Virus record (IMG/VR): IMGVR_UViG_3300037189_002449
Span: 1 to 26,389 of that record
Reading direction: 5' to 3' (one strand)
From: a virus
Length of the DNA stretch: 26,389 nucleotides
Shown here one piece after another: positions 1-9,765 of the stretch (the stretch's first letter is position 1; each line of letters starts with the position of its first letter). The notes below the pieces were generated by a model. The model did no database searches and was not told where the DNA came from. It saw only the letters and a program-made list of their open reading frames with translations. The position numbers and the translations under genes were made by a program.

Positions 1-1187
1 CCAGCGTTGATTGTAATTGGCCCAGTCGACATAGCGTTTTTGTCCGCTGGAATTGTGTAGTTGGTCGTGACAACCTGACCATTCTGAACAAAAATCTCAT
101 CTGCACCGCCGCCGGTAGCACCGCCGCCGACAGAACCCCACGCCGATCCATTGTAGCCCTCGAACTTGGTGACATCGCTGTTAAAGCGGAAGAAGCCCGC
201 AGACGGGCTGCCATCGCGCTGAGCCTGCGTGCCAGTAGGAATGACGGCAGATCCAGTGTTAGAAGTTTTTGCAACCCGGTTTTCAGCAGATGCAGCCGAT
301 GCAGCCGCAGCCGTGGCAGAGTTGGCCGCGTTGGTTGCCGACGTAGCCGCCGCCGATGCAGACGATGAGGCATTGCTGGCTTGGGTCGTAGCGGTCGAGG
401 CCGAAGAGGAAGCCGAGCTGGCAGACCCCGCCGCAGCCGTGGCAGAGTTAGAAGCATTTGTGGCCGAGGTTGCCGCAGCAGACGCAGATGATGCAGCATT
501 AGATGCTGACGTGGCCGCCGCAGCCGCGTCAACAATCAACGCCCATTTGGCCACATCAGCGTTGCTGCTGATCGGCTGAGATCCAGTGGAGGTGTGAGCC
601 GTCACGCAGATGTAGATGTTGTTGTTTGACGTGTCCTTTACAATGTCGCGCTCAGCAAAGGCCGTGCTGGTTGCCCAGTTGTTGCGATAGGTGCCAAGCT
701 CTTGGGCAATTGACAACTCGCCGGCGCTGTTGAAGGCGAATATTTTGTTAGCGCGGTCAGCCGCCAACACAGTAAATTCGGTCGAGCTGATTGTGTTTGT
801 GCGCGAGGCCTTGATTGATCGGCCCAGCTCTTCGTCATGCTGCTGGACAATGAACGTCAGCTTGTCCAGGGCGTCTTCCAACGACTGAGCCGGAAACGGA
901 TCGTTCTCAACCAGATCCAGCTCCTGCACCAGATCCTGCTCACGCAGAATGGTCAGCGTCTCACCAGATGCCGGCGCCGTCAGCATGGTGACGTTGCCGC
1001 CGCCTGCGTTGCCGACACCACTCACAGTGTAGTGGGTGGTGATCGTCTTGACTGTCTCAATGCCAGTGGCCGAGCGCAAGATGACGGTCAGGTCATCTTG
1101 GTCAAAAATTTTGAAAGAGTAAGCAAAGACAGTGGTTGATCCATTGCCGTTAAACTGTACTCTGCTGGTGCTGCTACTAACGGTCAT
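1..1187 (-). CDS. Tail fibre protein, T7 gp17-like N-terminus (3' end outside window)
   Basis: The reading frame is open from an ATG at 1187 to the left edge, giving 395 codons without a stop, so the C-terminus is missing. GGAG lies about 6 bases upstream of the ATG. Residues 1 to about 130 (MTVSSSTSRVQFNGNGSTTV, then FAYSFKIFDQDDLTV and an LREQDLVQ...DPFPAQSLEDALDKL stretch) match the pattern of the T7 tail-fibre N-terminal domain that joins the fibre to the tail. Residues about 219-306 are a low-complexity Ala/Ser/Thr/Asn segment of the phage fibre-repeat type, probably a trimeric shaft. The visible end contains IPADKNAMSTGPITI, a motif common near the distal part of phage fibres. The gene is last of the leftward virion genes, as in T7. 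The receptor-binding tip lies beyond the window, so host specificity cannot be judged. Confidence 0.88.
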   Translation of the reverse strand, partial: MTVSSSTSRVQFNGNGSTTVFAYSFKIFDQDDLTVILRSATGIETVKTITTHYTVSGVGNAGGGNVTMLTAPASGETLTILREQDLVQELDLVENDPFPAQSLEDALDKLTFIVQQHDEELGRSIKASRTNTISSTEFTVLAADRANKIFAFNSAGELSIAQELGTYRNNWATSTAFAERDIVKDTSNNNIYICVTAHTSTGSQPISSNADVAKWALIVDAAAAATSASNAASSASAAATSATNASNSATAAAGSASSASSSASTATTQASNASSSASAAATSATNAANSATAAAASAASAENRVAKTSNTGSAVIPTGTQAQRDGSPSAGFFRFNSDVTKFEGYNGSAWGSVGGGATGGGADEIFVQNGQVVTTNYTIPADKNAMSTGPITINA

Positions 1188-1233
1188 CGCACACTCCTAT
1201 TTGGCGGCATATTAGCATGGTTTATTAGGCTAG

Positions 1234-3702
1234 TCATCCACCTGGTAAGGCGGAGCTGATATTTGGAGCGCGAGACGGCGTTGATTTTCCTGGCGCCCAC
1301 CAATAATCCTGATCATATTCTCTCTTGTATTTGTTCTGCACCGACCGGAACTTTTGCGAAGCTTTCGGATCTGCATACAGCTGAAGCCGATCGAACAGCA
1401 TACGCTCAAGTCCAAGACGCATGTACCACAGAGATGCGCCAGGAGTGTAGCGCTGGACGAACTTTACCATCTCAGATGCTGCGTTAGTGTCCTTGCCAGA
1501 TGCAACCTCCATCAAGTTGCCTAGGGTCAAATTGCGCACGTCGTTTGCAAACCCGACGACCGGGCCAGCGATCGTTTGAGCCAGACCGCCGCCAAATCTG
1601 TTTACGTCCGAGAACAAAAAATCGCCGTAGATCCCTAGGCCACCACCCTGCAAGAATGCAGCGCCCCAAAACTCAGGTGAATCCATAGGCCGGGGGTCAC
1701 GCCCCTTTGACATCTCTTTCAGCTGCATTGCTAGGGCGCCCATGATCGTAGCAGAGATCAACAGATCCGCGAAGTACACGCCCTTCCCCTTAACGCCGGC
1801 TTGGTTCATCCCGCGCATCAGGTGCGTGTTCAGCAGGGTAATCCCGAATCCTTTGTACATTGCAAAAGATCTTGTCAGCTCGCCGGCAATCGTGCCTGGC
1901 CTGGTGTCGCCAGTCAAAGCAACCCGGCCACGAACAGACGTAGACGGAACAGCAAAGTTGGTTTCTGTGTTGATCATCTCCATCAGACGAATGCCGAGCT
2001 GGTTGGCCATCTGTGGCGTTAGATCTGTGCGAGCTTTCACATCAAGCGGGCGCAGGAACTTGGCGCCTTGCTCGTCGTAAAGATCAGTTGCGCGGATCAT
2101 GTCCCACCGATCAGATCCGATGTCATAACGCTCCAATGTCTTTTTGAGCATTGGCGGAAGATCATCAAACTTTTTGCCCACGCTGTCGGCAAGCGTTCCC
2201 ATAAACTCCATGCCGAAAGACCAGCGCCCTGCTTGCGTCATTGGCGAAAGCAAAGACGCACGCATCACGAAGTCGGCCACCCGGCGCGTCACCTCGGGGC
2301 CGGAGATGTCGCCAACATAGCGCATCTGCGCAGATGCAATGCTGGTCCAACCTTCAGCGATCAGGCCGAGGCGGATTGCCAACTCACCTTTCTCTTTCGC
2401 ATCCAGCGGGTTCAGGAATTTGAGGTACTGCCCGAGCATCCTGGTTTGCGGCAGGCCGGCAAAGTTCCGCGCCATGCGTTGAAAGTTGATGTCGGTGATT
2501 GCAGAGATCGCCGCAGATCCAAGCTGCGCAGACTGCAAAACTTGGCGGGTTCCTGCGAACGTGGCCGCAAAGAACGAGTTGATCGGTGCGTTCACGTTGC
2601 CGGTGATTGCCATGTACAGCTCATCAATCGTCTTCGATGTGCCGCGCGCACGATTGGCCATTGCCGGATCACCGCCGGCTTTCTTGGCCAGCGTCTGCTT
2701 AATGAATGTCGCAGTTGCTTTAGGGTTGGGCCCCATGATTTCCATCATGCCGATGTCGCGCGCCATCATGTCGATGTGAGCAATCATCGTGTCAAAGACA
2801 TTGGAGTTGCCAAATTTATCTTGGTATTGCAGCCAAGTGTTTGCGTCCTTGAATACCAAGAAGCGATGATCCTGGCGACGGTTGGCGATTGATTTTCCAG
2901 ACGACTGGCCGCCAGGCTTCAGTTTGTTCATGCCATCCGTGCTTATGCTTTCATACACATCACGAAGGGCAAGTTCTAGCTTTTGCGGTGAGAACGGAAG
3001 CCCAGTGGTTTCGTCAACCATCTTGTTGGCGTTTAGCCTAGGAGCGATGTAATCGCGCCATTGCGTGTAGCCTGCCTTCATCACTGCAAGCTGATCGTGG
3101 ACCTGCGGCAAGCCCCAGTCGCTGCGCTTGGGAATGGCGCCGCCGGCCATGTTGAAGCGCTTCCTCATTATTTCTGCCGTTTTGTTCCAAGCCTGGGCAA
3201 GCTCACTTGCAGAAGCATCGCCTGTCGATTCGCCAAAGATCTCACGCGCAACATTCTTGAGTTTTGCCTTCTGGCGCACCTCACCGATTAGGTTGCGGCG
3301 GAATTCTGCCAAGAACGACGACATGCCTGAGAAAGCCTCGCTCTTAACTTCCTCAATGCGCTGAGTAACGCTTGAGAATGTGGACAAGGTGTCTTGCTCA
3401 AAGATTGCAAGAGCGCCACTGAATGGATCTTTACGGCCAAACCGATCGGTATAGCCGTCCATGTTTTTGGTGATTTGTTGCCAGGAGCGCAATTGCGCAA
3501 CCTTATTGCGCTTGCGGCGGATAGCCTGTCTGCGCAGAGTGTCAAACGTATCCTGACCAGCTTTGGCTTGCGCCGAAGCTTTGTTCATCTTGCCCTGGTA
3601 TTCGGCGTCCAGCTCGTCAAAAAGATCTCGCGCCGTTGTTGCTTGCTCTGGCGTAATCTCGCCAGAAAGCTCGGCATCGTCTATGCAGTTTCTAAAGCTC
3701 AT
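1234..3702 (-). CDS. Internal virion / ejected protein candidate (T7 gp16 position)
   Basis: The 822-residue frame starts at ATG 3702, which overlaps the stop of the upstream gene as ATGA, with AGTAGG 8 bases upstream. A GTG nine bases earlier is possible but lacks a ribosome site. The N-terminal 150 residues are charged and helical (coiled-coil-like). The middle is Met/Ala-rich, and there is a hydrophobic segment, YFADLLISATIMGALAMQL, in the last quarter. The C-terminus ends in an aromatic, basic tail containing YDQDYWWAPGK, which I recall from the ends of large phage polyvalent or ejected proteins. It lies between the internal virion genes and the tail fibre, the T7 gp16 position. No lytic transglycosylase motif is evident, so I do not call it gp16. 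The probable role is in the virion core and DNA ejection; the exact biochemical function is unknown. Confidence 0.72.
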   Translation of the reverse strand: MSFRNCIDDAELSGEITPEQATTARDLFDELDAEYQGKMNKASAQAKAGQDTFDTLRRQAIRRKRNKVAQLRSWQQITKNMDGYTDRFGRKDPFSGALAIFEQDTLSTFSSVTQRIEEVKSEAFSGMSSFLAEFRRNLIGEVRQKAKLKNVAREIFGESTGDASASELAQAWNKTAEIMRKRFNMAGGAIPKRSDWGLPQVHDQLAVMKAGYTQWRDYIAPRLNANKMVDETTGLPFSPQKLELALRDVYESISTDGMNKLKPGGQSSGKSIANRRQDHRFLVFKDANTWLQYQDKFGNSNVFDTMIAHIDMMARDIGMMEIMGPNPKATATFIKQTLAKKAGGDPAMANRARGTSKTIDELYMAITGNVNAPINSFFAATFAGTRQVLQSAQLGSAAISAITDINFQRMARNFAGLPQTRMLGQYLKFLNPLDAKEKGELAIRLGLIAEGWTSIASAQMRYVGDISGPEVTRRVADFVMRASLLSPMTQAGRWSFGMEFMGTLADSVGKKFDDLPPMLKKTLERYDIGSDRWDMIRATDLYDEQGAKFLRPLDVKARTDLTPQMANQLGIRLMEMINTETNFAVPSTSVRGRVALTGDTRPGTIAGELTRSFAMYKGFGITLLNTHLMRGMNQAGVKGKGVYFADLLISATIMGALAMQLKEMSKGRDPRPMDSPEFWGAAFLQGGGLGIYGDFLFSDVNRFGGGLAQTIAGPVVGFANDVRNLTLGNLMEVASGKDTNAASEMVKFVQRYTPGASLWYMRLGLERMLFDRLQLYADPKASQKFRSVQNKYKREYDQDYWWAPGKSTPSRAPNISSALPGG

Positions 3703-6700
3703 ATTGGACACCTACTCAATCTATCGATCATCATATTGTCAGCGTTCAGCTCATCTAGCAACATGCGCGGAGTGATCGTTTCACTGACAATCTCGCCGGT
3801 GTCTGGATCGATCCTCTCAGCAGTAGGAAACTCCATGTCCAGCAAAGACTCACCAACTGTCGGGATGTCAATATCTTCTTCCGCAACTGATGACTTGACG
3901 CCGACCGTCTCTCTGCCTATATCTTGGTTGGAGGTATTCCCCATGCGACTATTTAGGTTTGACGGTTCCGAGATCGGAGCCGTCTCAGATAATGGCCTTG
4001 CCAAGTTGCTCGTTGGGTCAGATTGGCGGCCGAGCGACCCTTCCAGAGCAATGGCCCTTGAGATATTGGCTGACGAAAGAGCTGTAGAGCTTTCAGCCAC
4101 AGAGGCTGCAGATGCTTTAGCATCACGCGGCGCACCGACCCCAATCTTCTGAGCAAACGACGGATCAAGCGTAGCTTGCACGTTGCCATACAGCTCAATC
4201 ATCTTGGCTTCAGCGGCCAGGCGATCTTCGATTGACTGCAGCGGATCGCGCGAAATTTCGTACAACTTGTGACCGCCCTTGTTTTCTTTGGCATCCAACA
4301 TGCCAGGCGGCCATATCTGGATTTCGCCAAGCTGCCCGTCATCAAATCGCACCATGAGCTTGCGATCAAAGTATCCAACAGGCGTGACCGACCATCCCTC
4401 ATCAACTAGGTGAAACTTGGCCGCTAGAGCTGCAACAAAGTTTTCAGCTTCATCAAACGTGCGGGCTGTGATGCCGGTACGGGCGACATCGGTAATCTTT
4501 CGGTAGTCGCCGTCGTACTTGTCTTGCACCTTTTCCAGTGCGCGATCCGCCGTTTTGATTGGCGCAGGCTCGAACTCAAGATCAAGCAAACGTGCGGCAG
4601 CTTGGGCCGCATCATTCAATTCGGCATGATTGCGTTCAGCCGCAGACATAACGGCGTCGAGATTGTCGTATGGCTGTGTGGCCTTCAGATTAGATCTCAG
4701 CTCATCAAATTGGATTTTGCTGAGAGACGGGACGCTGATGAAGACACGATCGACCCCAGCCACCATAGAGCTGATAGTGGCAGCAACATCGAACTGAGGC
4801 GGCAAGAGCGCTTGCATCTCTTGGAAGAAATCCTGCTCGAAGATACGCGCCTGGTCTTCAGCACCAGATCCACCTGGATCGTCAAAAGAGTCTAGCTGTT
4901 CTTGCTCAATGCTATTTCGTACTGAGCGTTCCGGCGCTGCAGCATTGATATTGCTTCCTGCATCGCTAATCGCTGCGCTATCATAGTCGCCCGAGTCAAT
5001 TGCTCGTCTGACAGATTCGACGAAATTTCGAGTAGCCGAGGCAATATTCCCAGTGGATTTTGCGCTTCGAGCGGCGGCGTTGAGCGCATCTGCGATTGCA
5101 CCTTTTCGGTTGGCTTGACTTTGGAGGAAGGCAATTGCGGTGCCATCTTCATTAATCCTTTTCTGGTTTGACTCGGTGGCAAGCTGGTTGCCCTCGCCTT
5201 CGATCCGAGACTGGTTCTCTACTAGGTTTTTGAACGTAGAAAGATCTTTGCGGAGCTGCTTCTGTGCGCGATCTAGGATCTTAGCCCGTTCTGCAAATAG
5301 GCTTTCAACCACCATCTCTTCGCCAAACAAGTTTTCCTGCATCTCACGAGAGATCGGTGTCGCCATGACCTGGCGCACGATCGCCTCGGCCTGAAACTCA
5401 TTGGCAGGATCTGCCTTCGCCAGAACACCCATCGCTGCTGTCTGCATGTCAGGGTCGCTTGATGCCAGCCTTCCAACAATGGCGGCATAGTTCGACGGGA
5501 CGACCTCATTGCGCACCATGCCCCAAGCCTCATCGCTTAGGTTGGTCAGCTCACGGGCCTGCCGTACAAACGGCGAGCGCGGCGGCAGCTCGGTGACGCG
5601 ACCAGGCGCCGTGCGCAAGACCTTGGCAGCATCGATTGCCGTTCCGGTTCCTTCAGAGATGTTCTTAAGTGCGGCAATCACCATTGCCTCTTGAGGGCTG
5701 ACGCCATCAACCTCTCTCAGTTTCATGCCGTACATTACGACATTTTGACTTGGGTCAGAAGCCTTGATACGCTTTGCCAGACCGACGCGCTGGTGGCCGT
5801 CTGCGATAAACTTACTACCATCAGCGTATTCGTAGATGGTGACGTTTCCAGCTTTGATTGGATCCCAGGTGGTGACGCCCTGCAGACGTTCGGTCACGCC
5901 GAAAGCATCGCCGCCAGCCTTAAACTGAAACGTCTCAGCATCGACTTCGATCTCGTCTGGGTCAAACTTGAAGATGACGCCATCAAGGTTGTCGTATGCG
6001 TCAATCGATTTGGCTGGTGCTGGTGGCGTCTGAGGCTGGTTCGAGATCGCTGGCGGCTGATTGGCCTCGACAGCGGCAATTGCATCAGACACGCGTGCCT
6101 TATGCTCGGCTTGACCTTTTGCCGAAGGGGTCAGCGGATTTGCTTCTGCAAGATCTTCCGCGTTTTGCGCTTTGAGCAATAGCGTCTCAGCTTCCGGCGA
6201 CAGCTTGACACCAGACTTGAGCAAGGCTGCAATGCCAGATTTTGCCTGGTTAATCGTGAAGGATACCCCACGATTAGCGCCGGCGATAGCAACCGGGATT
6301 GCCGCGCCGCCAACCGCTGCAAGGCCAACATTGGTGAAAAAGTCTTCAGACGTGTATTCAAGGCCCAGAGTTGCGTACCATTCAGCAATCTCAGGCTGCT
6401 GGATGCTTTCGATGGCTGCCCCGATCAAAGCCTCTTGCATCGCAAGACTCCACAGGTTTTTGGCAGCGCCGCTAAGGAGCATAAGTTCGAGATTGACGGG
6501 ATCTACAATCGCAGCCCCAGCTCCACCGACAAACTGCGCCATGTAGTTGCCGGCTCCAGGGGACCGACCGAAAAGCTCATCGGCCTCCCCCATCGTGCTT
6601 ATCGCGTCTTTAATGACATCTTTCCGCAAATTAAAGTCAAAATTCGGATCGGTGATGCGCGTCACAAAATCTGCATCAAACTTGTCCTTATTATCAGAAA

Positions 6701-7010
6701 CGTATTTCTGAATTTTTCTAAGCTCAAATTTATATCTATCTTCTCGCGTATCGGAGCTATGAGGCGCAGATAATACGCCGGTGTCCATATAGATCGCAGG
6801 GTTGTAGAAGTCTTCACCCGTTGCCGATCGGATTTGCTCAACCACTGGATCTAATGAGCTGCGAAGGCCCGAGATCAAGCCCTGGCGCCCAGTTGCAACA
6901 CCAGACTTGAAAGCCATAGACAGATTTTCAGACAGCTCACCGATCGGCTTGCCCCTGGTTGGGAACGAACCAATTGCTAGTGGATCTGGCTGGGACGGAA
7001 TGATCCCCAT
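3699..7010 (-). CDS. Large polyvalent ejected-protein candidate with ParB-like and RelA/SpoT-like domains
   Basis: This 1103-residue protein starts at ATG 7010, overlapping the upstream TAA by one base. Residues about 155-250 hold two hydrophobic Gly/Ala-rich stretches that could enter a membrane. Residues about 335-500 resemble a ParB/ddrB-like fold: ADGSKFIADGHQRVGLAKRI at 396-415, followed by ALKNISEGTGTAIDAAKVLR at 447-466. Residues about 770-945 resemble a RelA/SpoT nucleotidyltransferase: KVQDKYDGDYRKITDVARTG carries Asp841, and GEIQI carries Glu896, matching the Mg-binding Asp and the E-x-Q motif of ppGpp synthetases; a GY at 879-880 and a GGH at 912-914 also fit. The last 150 residues are Ser/Asn-rich linker. 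Such multi-domain proteins are known in phages as polyvalent proteins injected with the DNA. Gene position among the internal virion genes supports ejection; enzymatic activity is inferred only. Confidence 0.75.
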   Translation of the reverse strand: MGIIPSQPDPLAIGSFPTRGKPIGELSENLSMAFKSGVATGRQGLISGLRSSLDPVVEQIRSATGEDFYNPAIYMDTGVLSAPHSSDTREDRYKFELRKIQKYVSDNKDKFDADFVTRITDPNFDFNLRKDVIKDAISTMGEADELFGRSPGAGNYMAQFVGGAGAAIVDPVNLELMLLSGAAKNLWSLAMQEALIGAAIESIQQPEIAEWYATLGLEYTSEDFFTNVGLAAVGGAAIPVAIAGANRGVSFTINQAKSGIAALLKSGVKLSPEAETLLLKAQNAEDLAEANPLTPSAKGQAEHKARVSDAIAAVEANQPPAISNQPQTPPAPAKSIDAYDNLDGVIFKFDPDEIEVDAETFQFKAGGDAFGVTERLQGVTTWDPIKAGNVTIYEYADGSKFIADGHQRVGLAKRIKASDPSQNVVMYGMKLREVDGVSPQEAMVIAALKNISEGTGTAIDAAKVLRTAPGRVTELPPRSPFVRQARELTNLSDEAWGMVRNEVVPSNYAAIVGRLASSDPDMQTAAMGVLAKADPANEFQAEAIVRQVMATPISREMQENLFGEEMVVESLFAERAKILDRAQKQLRKDLSTFKNLVENQSRIEGEGNQLATESNQKRINEDGTAIAFLQSQANRKGAIADALNAAARSAKSTGNIASATRNFVESVRRAIDSGDYDSAAISDAGSNINAAAPERSVRNSIEQEQLDSFDDPGGSGAEDQARIFEQDFFQEMQALLPPQFDVAATISSMVAGVDRVFISVPSLSKIQFDELRSNLKATQPYDNLDAVMSAAERNHAELNDAAQAAARLLDLEFEPAPIKTADRALEKVQDKYDGDYRKITDVARTGITARTFDEAENFVAALAAKFHLVDEGWSVTPVGYFDRKLMVRFDDGQLGEIQIWPPGMLDAKENKGGHKLYEISRDPLQSIEDRLAAEAKMIELYGNVQATLDPSFAQKIGVGAPRDAKASAASVAESSTALSSANISRAIALEGSLGRQSDPTSNLARPLSETAPISEPSNLNSRMGNTSNQDIGRETVGVKSSVAEEDIDIPTVGESLLDMEFPTAERIDPDTGEIVSETITPRMLLDELNADNMMIDRLSRCPI

Positions 7011-9226
7011 TATTCAAGCTCCATCAGATCTTCGAAGGTGAACGTGATCGTATCGCCTCTTCCGTCAATCATAACAGCAAACGAATTATCGCCATACTGG
7101 CCGTAGGTAAGAGCGTAAACCTGACGCCCTTGCTCGTCTCTGCCAAAGACCATTGCCTTGTATTCATCATCATCAGATGCCTCTGCAAGCATTTCAGATG
7201 TATCTGTGTCGATGAGCAAGTCTTTGTTCCAAGGGACAGTAAGCAAGGCTCCTTTGGGGTCAAGCCTAGGCAGTAGGTTTTCTGCGTCATCTGCAGTCAT
7301 CGTCGGCGGCAACATGGTTTGAATGCCACGAACCTCTTGAATGCCACCGCGTCCAGTTGCGTTGTCGTAGCCCGTCACAGCCAGGACCGATTCCTGCCAG
7401 AGGCTAGGATCAAAATCGACTACACCGCGCCGGCTGGCTTCTCCTGTGTAGTACGCCATAGCCGATTCATTCAATGCGTTGGTGAGCTGCGCGTTTACAC
7501 TTGCAGGCAAAAACGACAGAGACGACGAAACGATTTCGCGCACAAAAGGCTCAGTCATCTGCGGAGTTGCGCCATCTGGCTTGTTGCCAGCCGCAATCAA
7601 CGTAAGGCCTGTGACAACCCTCTCAGCCGTAGCCCCCTGGCCGTCGCTCAAAAGACCGGCAACATGCCCCATCGCCGGAACCTTTGGCGCTATCTCAGCA
7701 ATGACAGAAGGAGCATATCCACCAAAGCTTTGATTGATGTTTGAGATCATCTGAAGCTTTTGCAGCGGGGGGGCTGCATCAAAGTTTGCTGCGATCTGAT
7801 CACGCTCAGCCTGCAGCAAGAAAACAGGTGTTGCAGATGGGGTTCCGATCGGCGTTGGGCGGTATAGATCGCGAACCTTTATTGCATCATCAATCCGTGC
7901 CTGGGCCAACTTTGGCATAGGCTGAGAAAACGAGGTGTCAATCGGCTGCAATCTGACCTGACCATTTTGGTTGCCCCATGACAAGCCTCCATCCTGAGTG
8001 ATGGCCTTTTGCATATTGTCCTTGAAGGATCTCAAGAAATCAATTGCGATTTGCTCGCGGTTTGTATCAAGACCTGCCGCGCCAAATGTCGTGCCGCTTT
8101 CCAGATCGGTCAGGATATTCTGTACCTGAAGCGGCGTAGCAATTTTCACTTCGTTGGACAGGTCGCGAAGGAACGAGGCGTCCTGGTACTGCGTTTCGAC
8201 TGCAGCCACCAAGCCAGGATCTATTCCCGCATCCCTAGCGGAACTGATGACAGAGCCGACTTGCGCCCATTCAGCATCTGGAATAGTCCCACCACTTTTA
8301 AGGGTAGAGACAGCCGAGGAGATTGATTGTTTGGTTTCTTTGAACGCACCCTGTGTACGAAGCTGAAACTGCTCTTGTTCTAGGGTCGGGCCGTTCACAT
8401 ATTCCGAAAGGCCGTTGACAGTCTTCAGAATAGACACCCGATCAACCGGGTCTAGTTTCTGCATCAGGCTGTAAACATAGAGGCCACGAGCGTCAGGGAT
8501 CTTTGACGGGTCGTCTGTCTTCAAAGCCTCGTGAAGCCGGCTCGCTGCAGCGATCGACAGATCCTGCCCTTCAAGATATTTGATCGCGGCGCGACTCGTG
8601 CCGTCTTTAAGGAGGCTATACTCTTGAGCCTTGAGGGCTTCTGGATTGCCAAGGCCGAATTGCTCAAGCCGATTTGTGTCAACTCCTACGCCGGTCAACA
8701 CCATGTTCAACATGCCAATGTCTGTTCCATTGGCAATGCTGTCTTCAGCGCTCTTTATTCTTTGCGCACGAGCCTCGGCAATTTGGCGCTCCATCCGCGC
8801 CTGAATTGAGTCGCGCAGTTGGAAACGCAGCGTCAATTCTTGCTGACTAAATCGTGAGTTAAATGAATCTGTCATCGATCGGCTGGACAGATTGTCAGCC
8901 AGGCGATCGCGGATGTCTTTGGTTCTGGTGCGCCATGCACCATTTTCATTAATGACATCTTCAAGCCGACCGGTCTTGCTGAAGTCTTCCGCAAGAACGC
9001 GCATCTCTTCGTCGGCTGCAAGCATAGCCTCGCTGTACTGGACTTCAGCATCAGCCTTGGCACGCATCAGTGCATACTCACCAACCTGATCAGCGGCCTC
9101 AGTTAAAACAGCGCCCTTGCTCAAAGCAGCCTGGATAAAAGGCGCTGCGTTCATTCGCGCCGTAATGCGTGACCCTGGCGCCTCGCTAGTAGCTTGAGCC
9201 TCAGAACGGAAGACTGGAATGCGCAT
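7010..9226 (-). CDS. Internal virion protein (T7 gp15-like position)
   Basis: The 738-residue protein starts at ATG 9226, three bases after the stop of the gp14-like gene, and its TAA overlaps the next ATG by one base. It is predicted by eye to be mostly helical, with an N-terminal coiled-coil-like region (residues about 40-180, many Glu/Arg/Gln), a helical middle, and an acidic C-terminus (FTFEDLMELE). There are no enzymatic motifs that I can recognise. Size (T7 gp15 is about 750 residues) and position, directly after the small gp14-like gene and before the giant ejected protein, match the gp15 component of the internal core that forms the ejection channel. The call rests on synteny and length rather than on a diagnostic motif. 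Confidence 0.72.
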   Translation of the reverse strand: MRIPVFRSEAQATSEAPGSRITARMNAAPFIQAALSKGAVLTEAADQVGEYALMRAKADAEVQYSEAMLAADEEMRVLAEDFSKTGRLEDVINENGAWRTRTKDIRDRLADNLSSRSMTDSFNSRFSQQELTLRFQLRDSIQARMERQIAEARAQRIKSAEDSIANGTDIGMLNMVLTGVGVDTNRLEQFGLGNPEALKAQEYSLLKDGTSRAAIKYLEGQDLSIAAASRLHEALKTDDPSKIPDARGLYVYSLMQKLDPVDRVSILKTVNGLSEYVNGPTLEQEQFQLRTQGAFKETKQSISSAVSTLKSGGTIPDAEWAQVGSVISSARDAGIDPGLVAAVETQYQDASFLRDLSNEVKIATPLQVQNILTDLESGTTFGAAGLDTNREQIAIDFLRSFKDNMQKAITQDGGLSWGNQNGQVRLQPIDTSFSQPMPKLAQARIDDAIKVRDLYRPTPIGTPSATPVFLLQAERDQIAANFDAAPPLQKLQMISNINQSFGGYAPSVIAEIAPKVPAMGHVAGLLSDGQGATAERVVTGLTLIAAGNKPDGATPQMTEPFVREIVSSSLSFLPASVNAQLTNALNESAMAYYTGEASRRGVVDFDPSLWQESVLAVTGYDNATGRGGIQEVRGIQTMLPPTMTADDAENLLPRLDPKGALLTVPWNKDLLIDTDTSEMLAEASDDDEYKAMVFGRDEQGRQVYALTYGQYGDNSFAVMIDGRGDTITFTFEDLMELE

Positions 9227-9229
9227 GGA

Positions 9230-9757
9230 TTAGCCCCCAAAAAACTTGTATTCATAGCCAATCTGGGCGGCCTGACCAATGGAACTGATCAAGCTGGCAG
9301 TCCCCTGTGCGCGCAGGGCTGCAGCCTGCGCACCGCCTTCCATGCGAGACATCTTCGCATTAAGCCGCGCATTTTCCTGCTGATCGGTAATCTGCATATT
9401 AACGATCTTGCTATTGAACTCGGCCACATCCTGTTCATACTGGAATTCGCGAGCATTCTCACGAAGTATTTGCATCGGAGAGCCCTGCGAGATGTCAATG
9501 CCGGCAGAGCCGAAGCCGGCGCGCACGGAGCCCTGCGTATCCCGCTCAAATGCTCTCCTGCTGCGCTCAGTTTGGGTTACGAAGTTTGCATTAAAGATCT
9601 GGCGCTGGCGTTCAAGCAAATCGATGTCGCGCTCAATGATTTTAGCGTTGAACTCACCAATTTTTTTCGCTTCAGCGGCGGCACGATCAGAGGCACGTTT
9701 CTGCGATGCGCCGCTCAAAAGCGATGCCCCTAGAGAGATTACCCCGAACAAAGACAT
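9230..9757 (-). CDS. Internal virion protein (T7 gp14-like)
   Basis: I chose the ATG at 9757 (175 residues) because GAGG sits 6 bases upstream; a GTG one codon earlier would be too close. The protein opens with a short hydrophobic segment (MSLFGVISLGASLLSGA) followed by a long charged helix rich in Ala/Lys/Glu/Arg. A central motif, GSAGIDISQGSPMQILRENA, is typical of the small internal core proteins of T7-like podoviruses, which often read G.....G..GSP..IL. The C-terminus is Ala/Gly-rich. T7 gp14 (about 196 residues) forms a pore in the outer membrane during DNA ejection. Its location right after tail tube B agrees with this call. Confidence 0.78.
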   Translation of the reverse strand: MSLFGVISLGASLLSGASQKRASDRAAAEAKKIGEFNAKIIERDIDLLERQRQIFNANFVTQTERSRRAFERDTQGSVRAGFGSAGIDISQGSPMQILRENAREFQYEQDVAEFNSKIVNMQITDQQENARLNAKMSRMEGGAQAAALRAQGTASLISSIGQAAQIGYEYKFFGG

Positions 9758-9765
9758 CACTCACC

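Noticed and set aside
229-579. Ala/Val/Asp-rich + strand open frame of 116 residues
   Set aside because: It is the opposite strand of the Ala/Ser repeat in the fibre gene; the bias follows from the repeat.
2068-2892. 274-residue + strand open frame
   Set aside because: It lies entirely inside the 822-residue virion gene on the other strand, has no ribosome site and is rich in His/Arg/Cys, like a shadow frame.
3394-4152. 252-residue + strand open frame
   Set aside because: It spans two virion genes on the opposite strand; no plausible domain or start.
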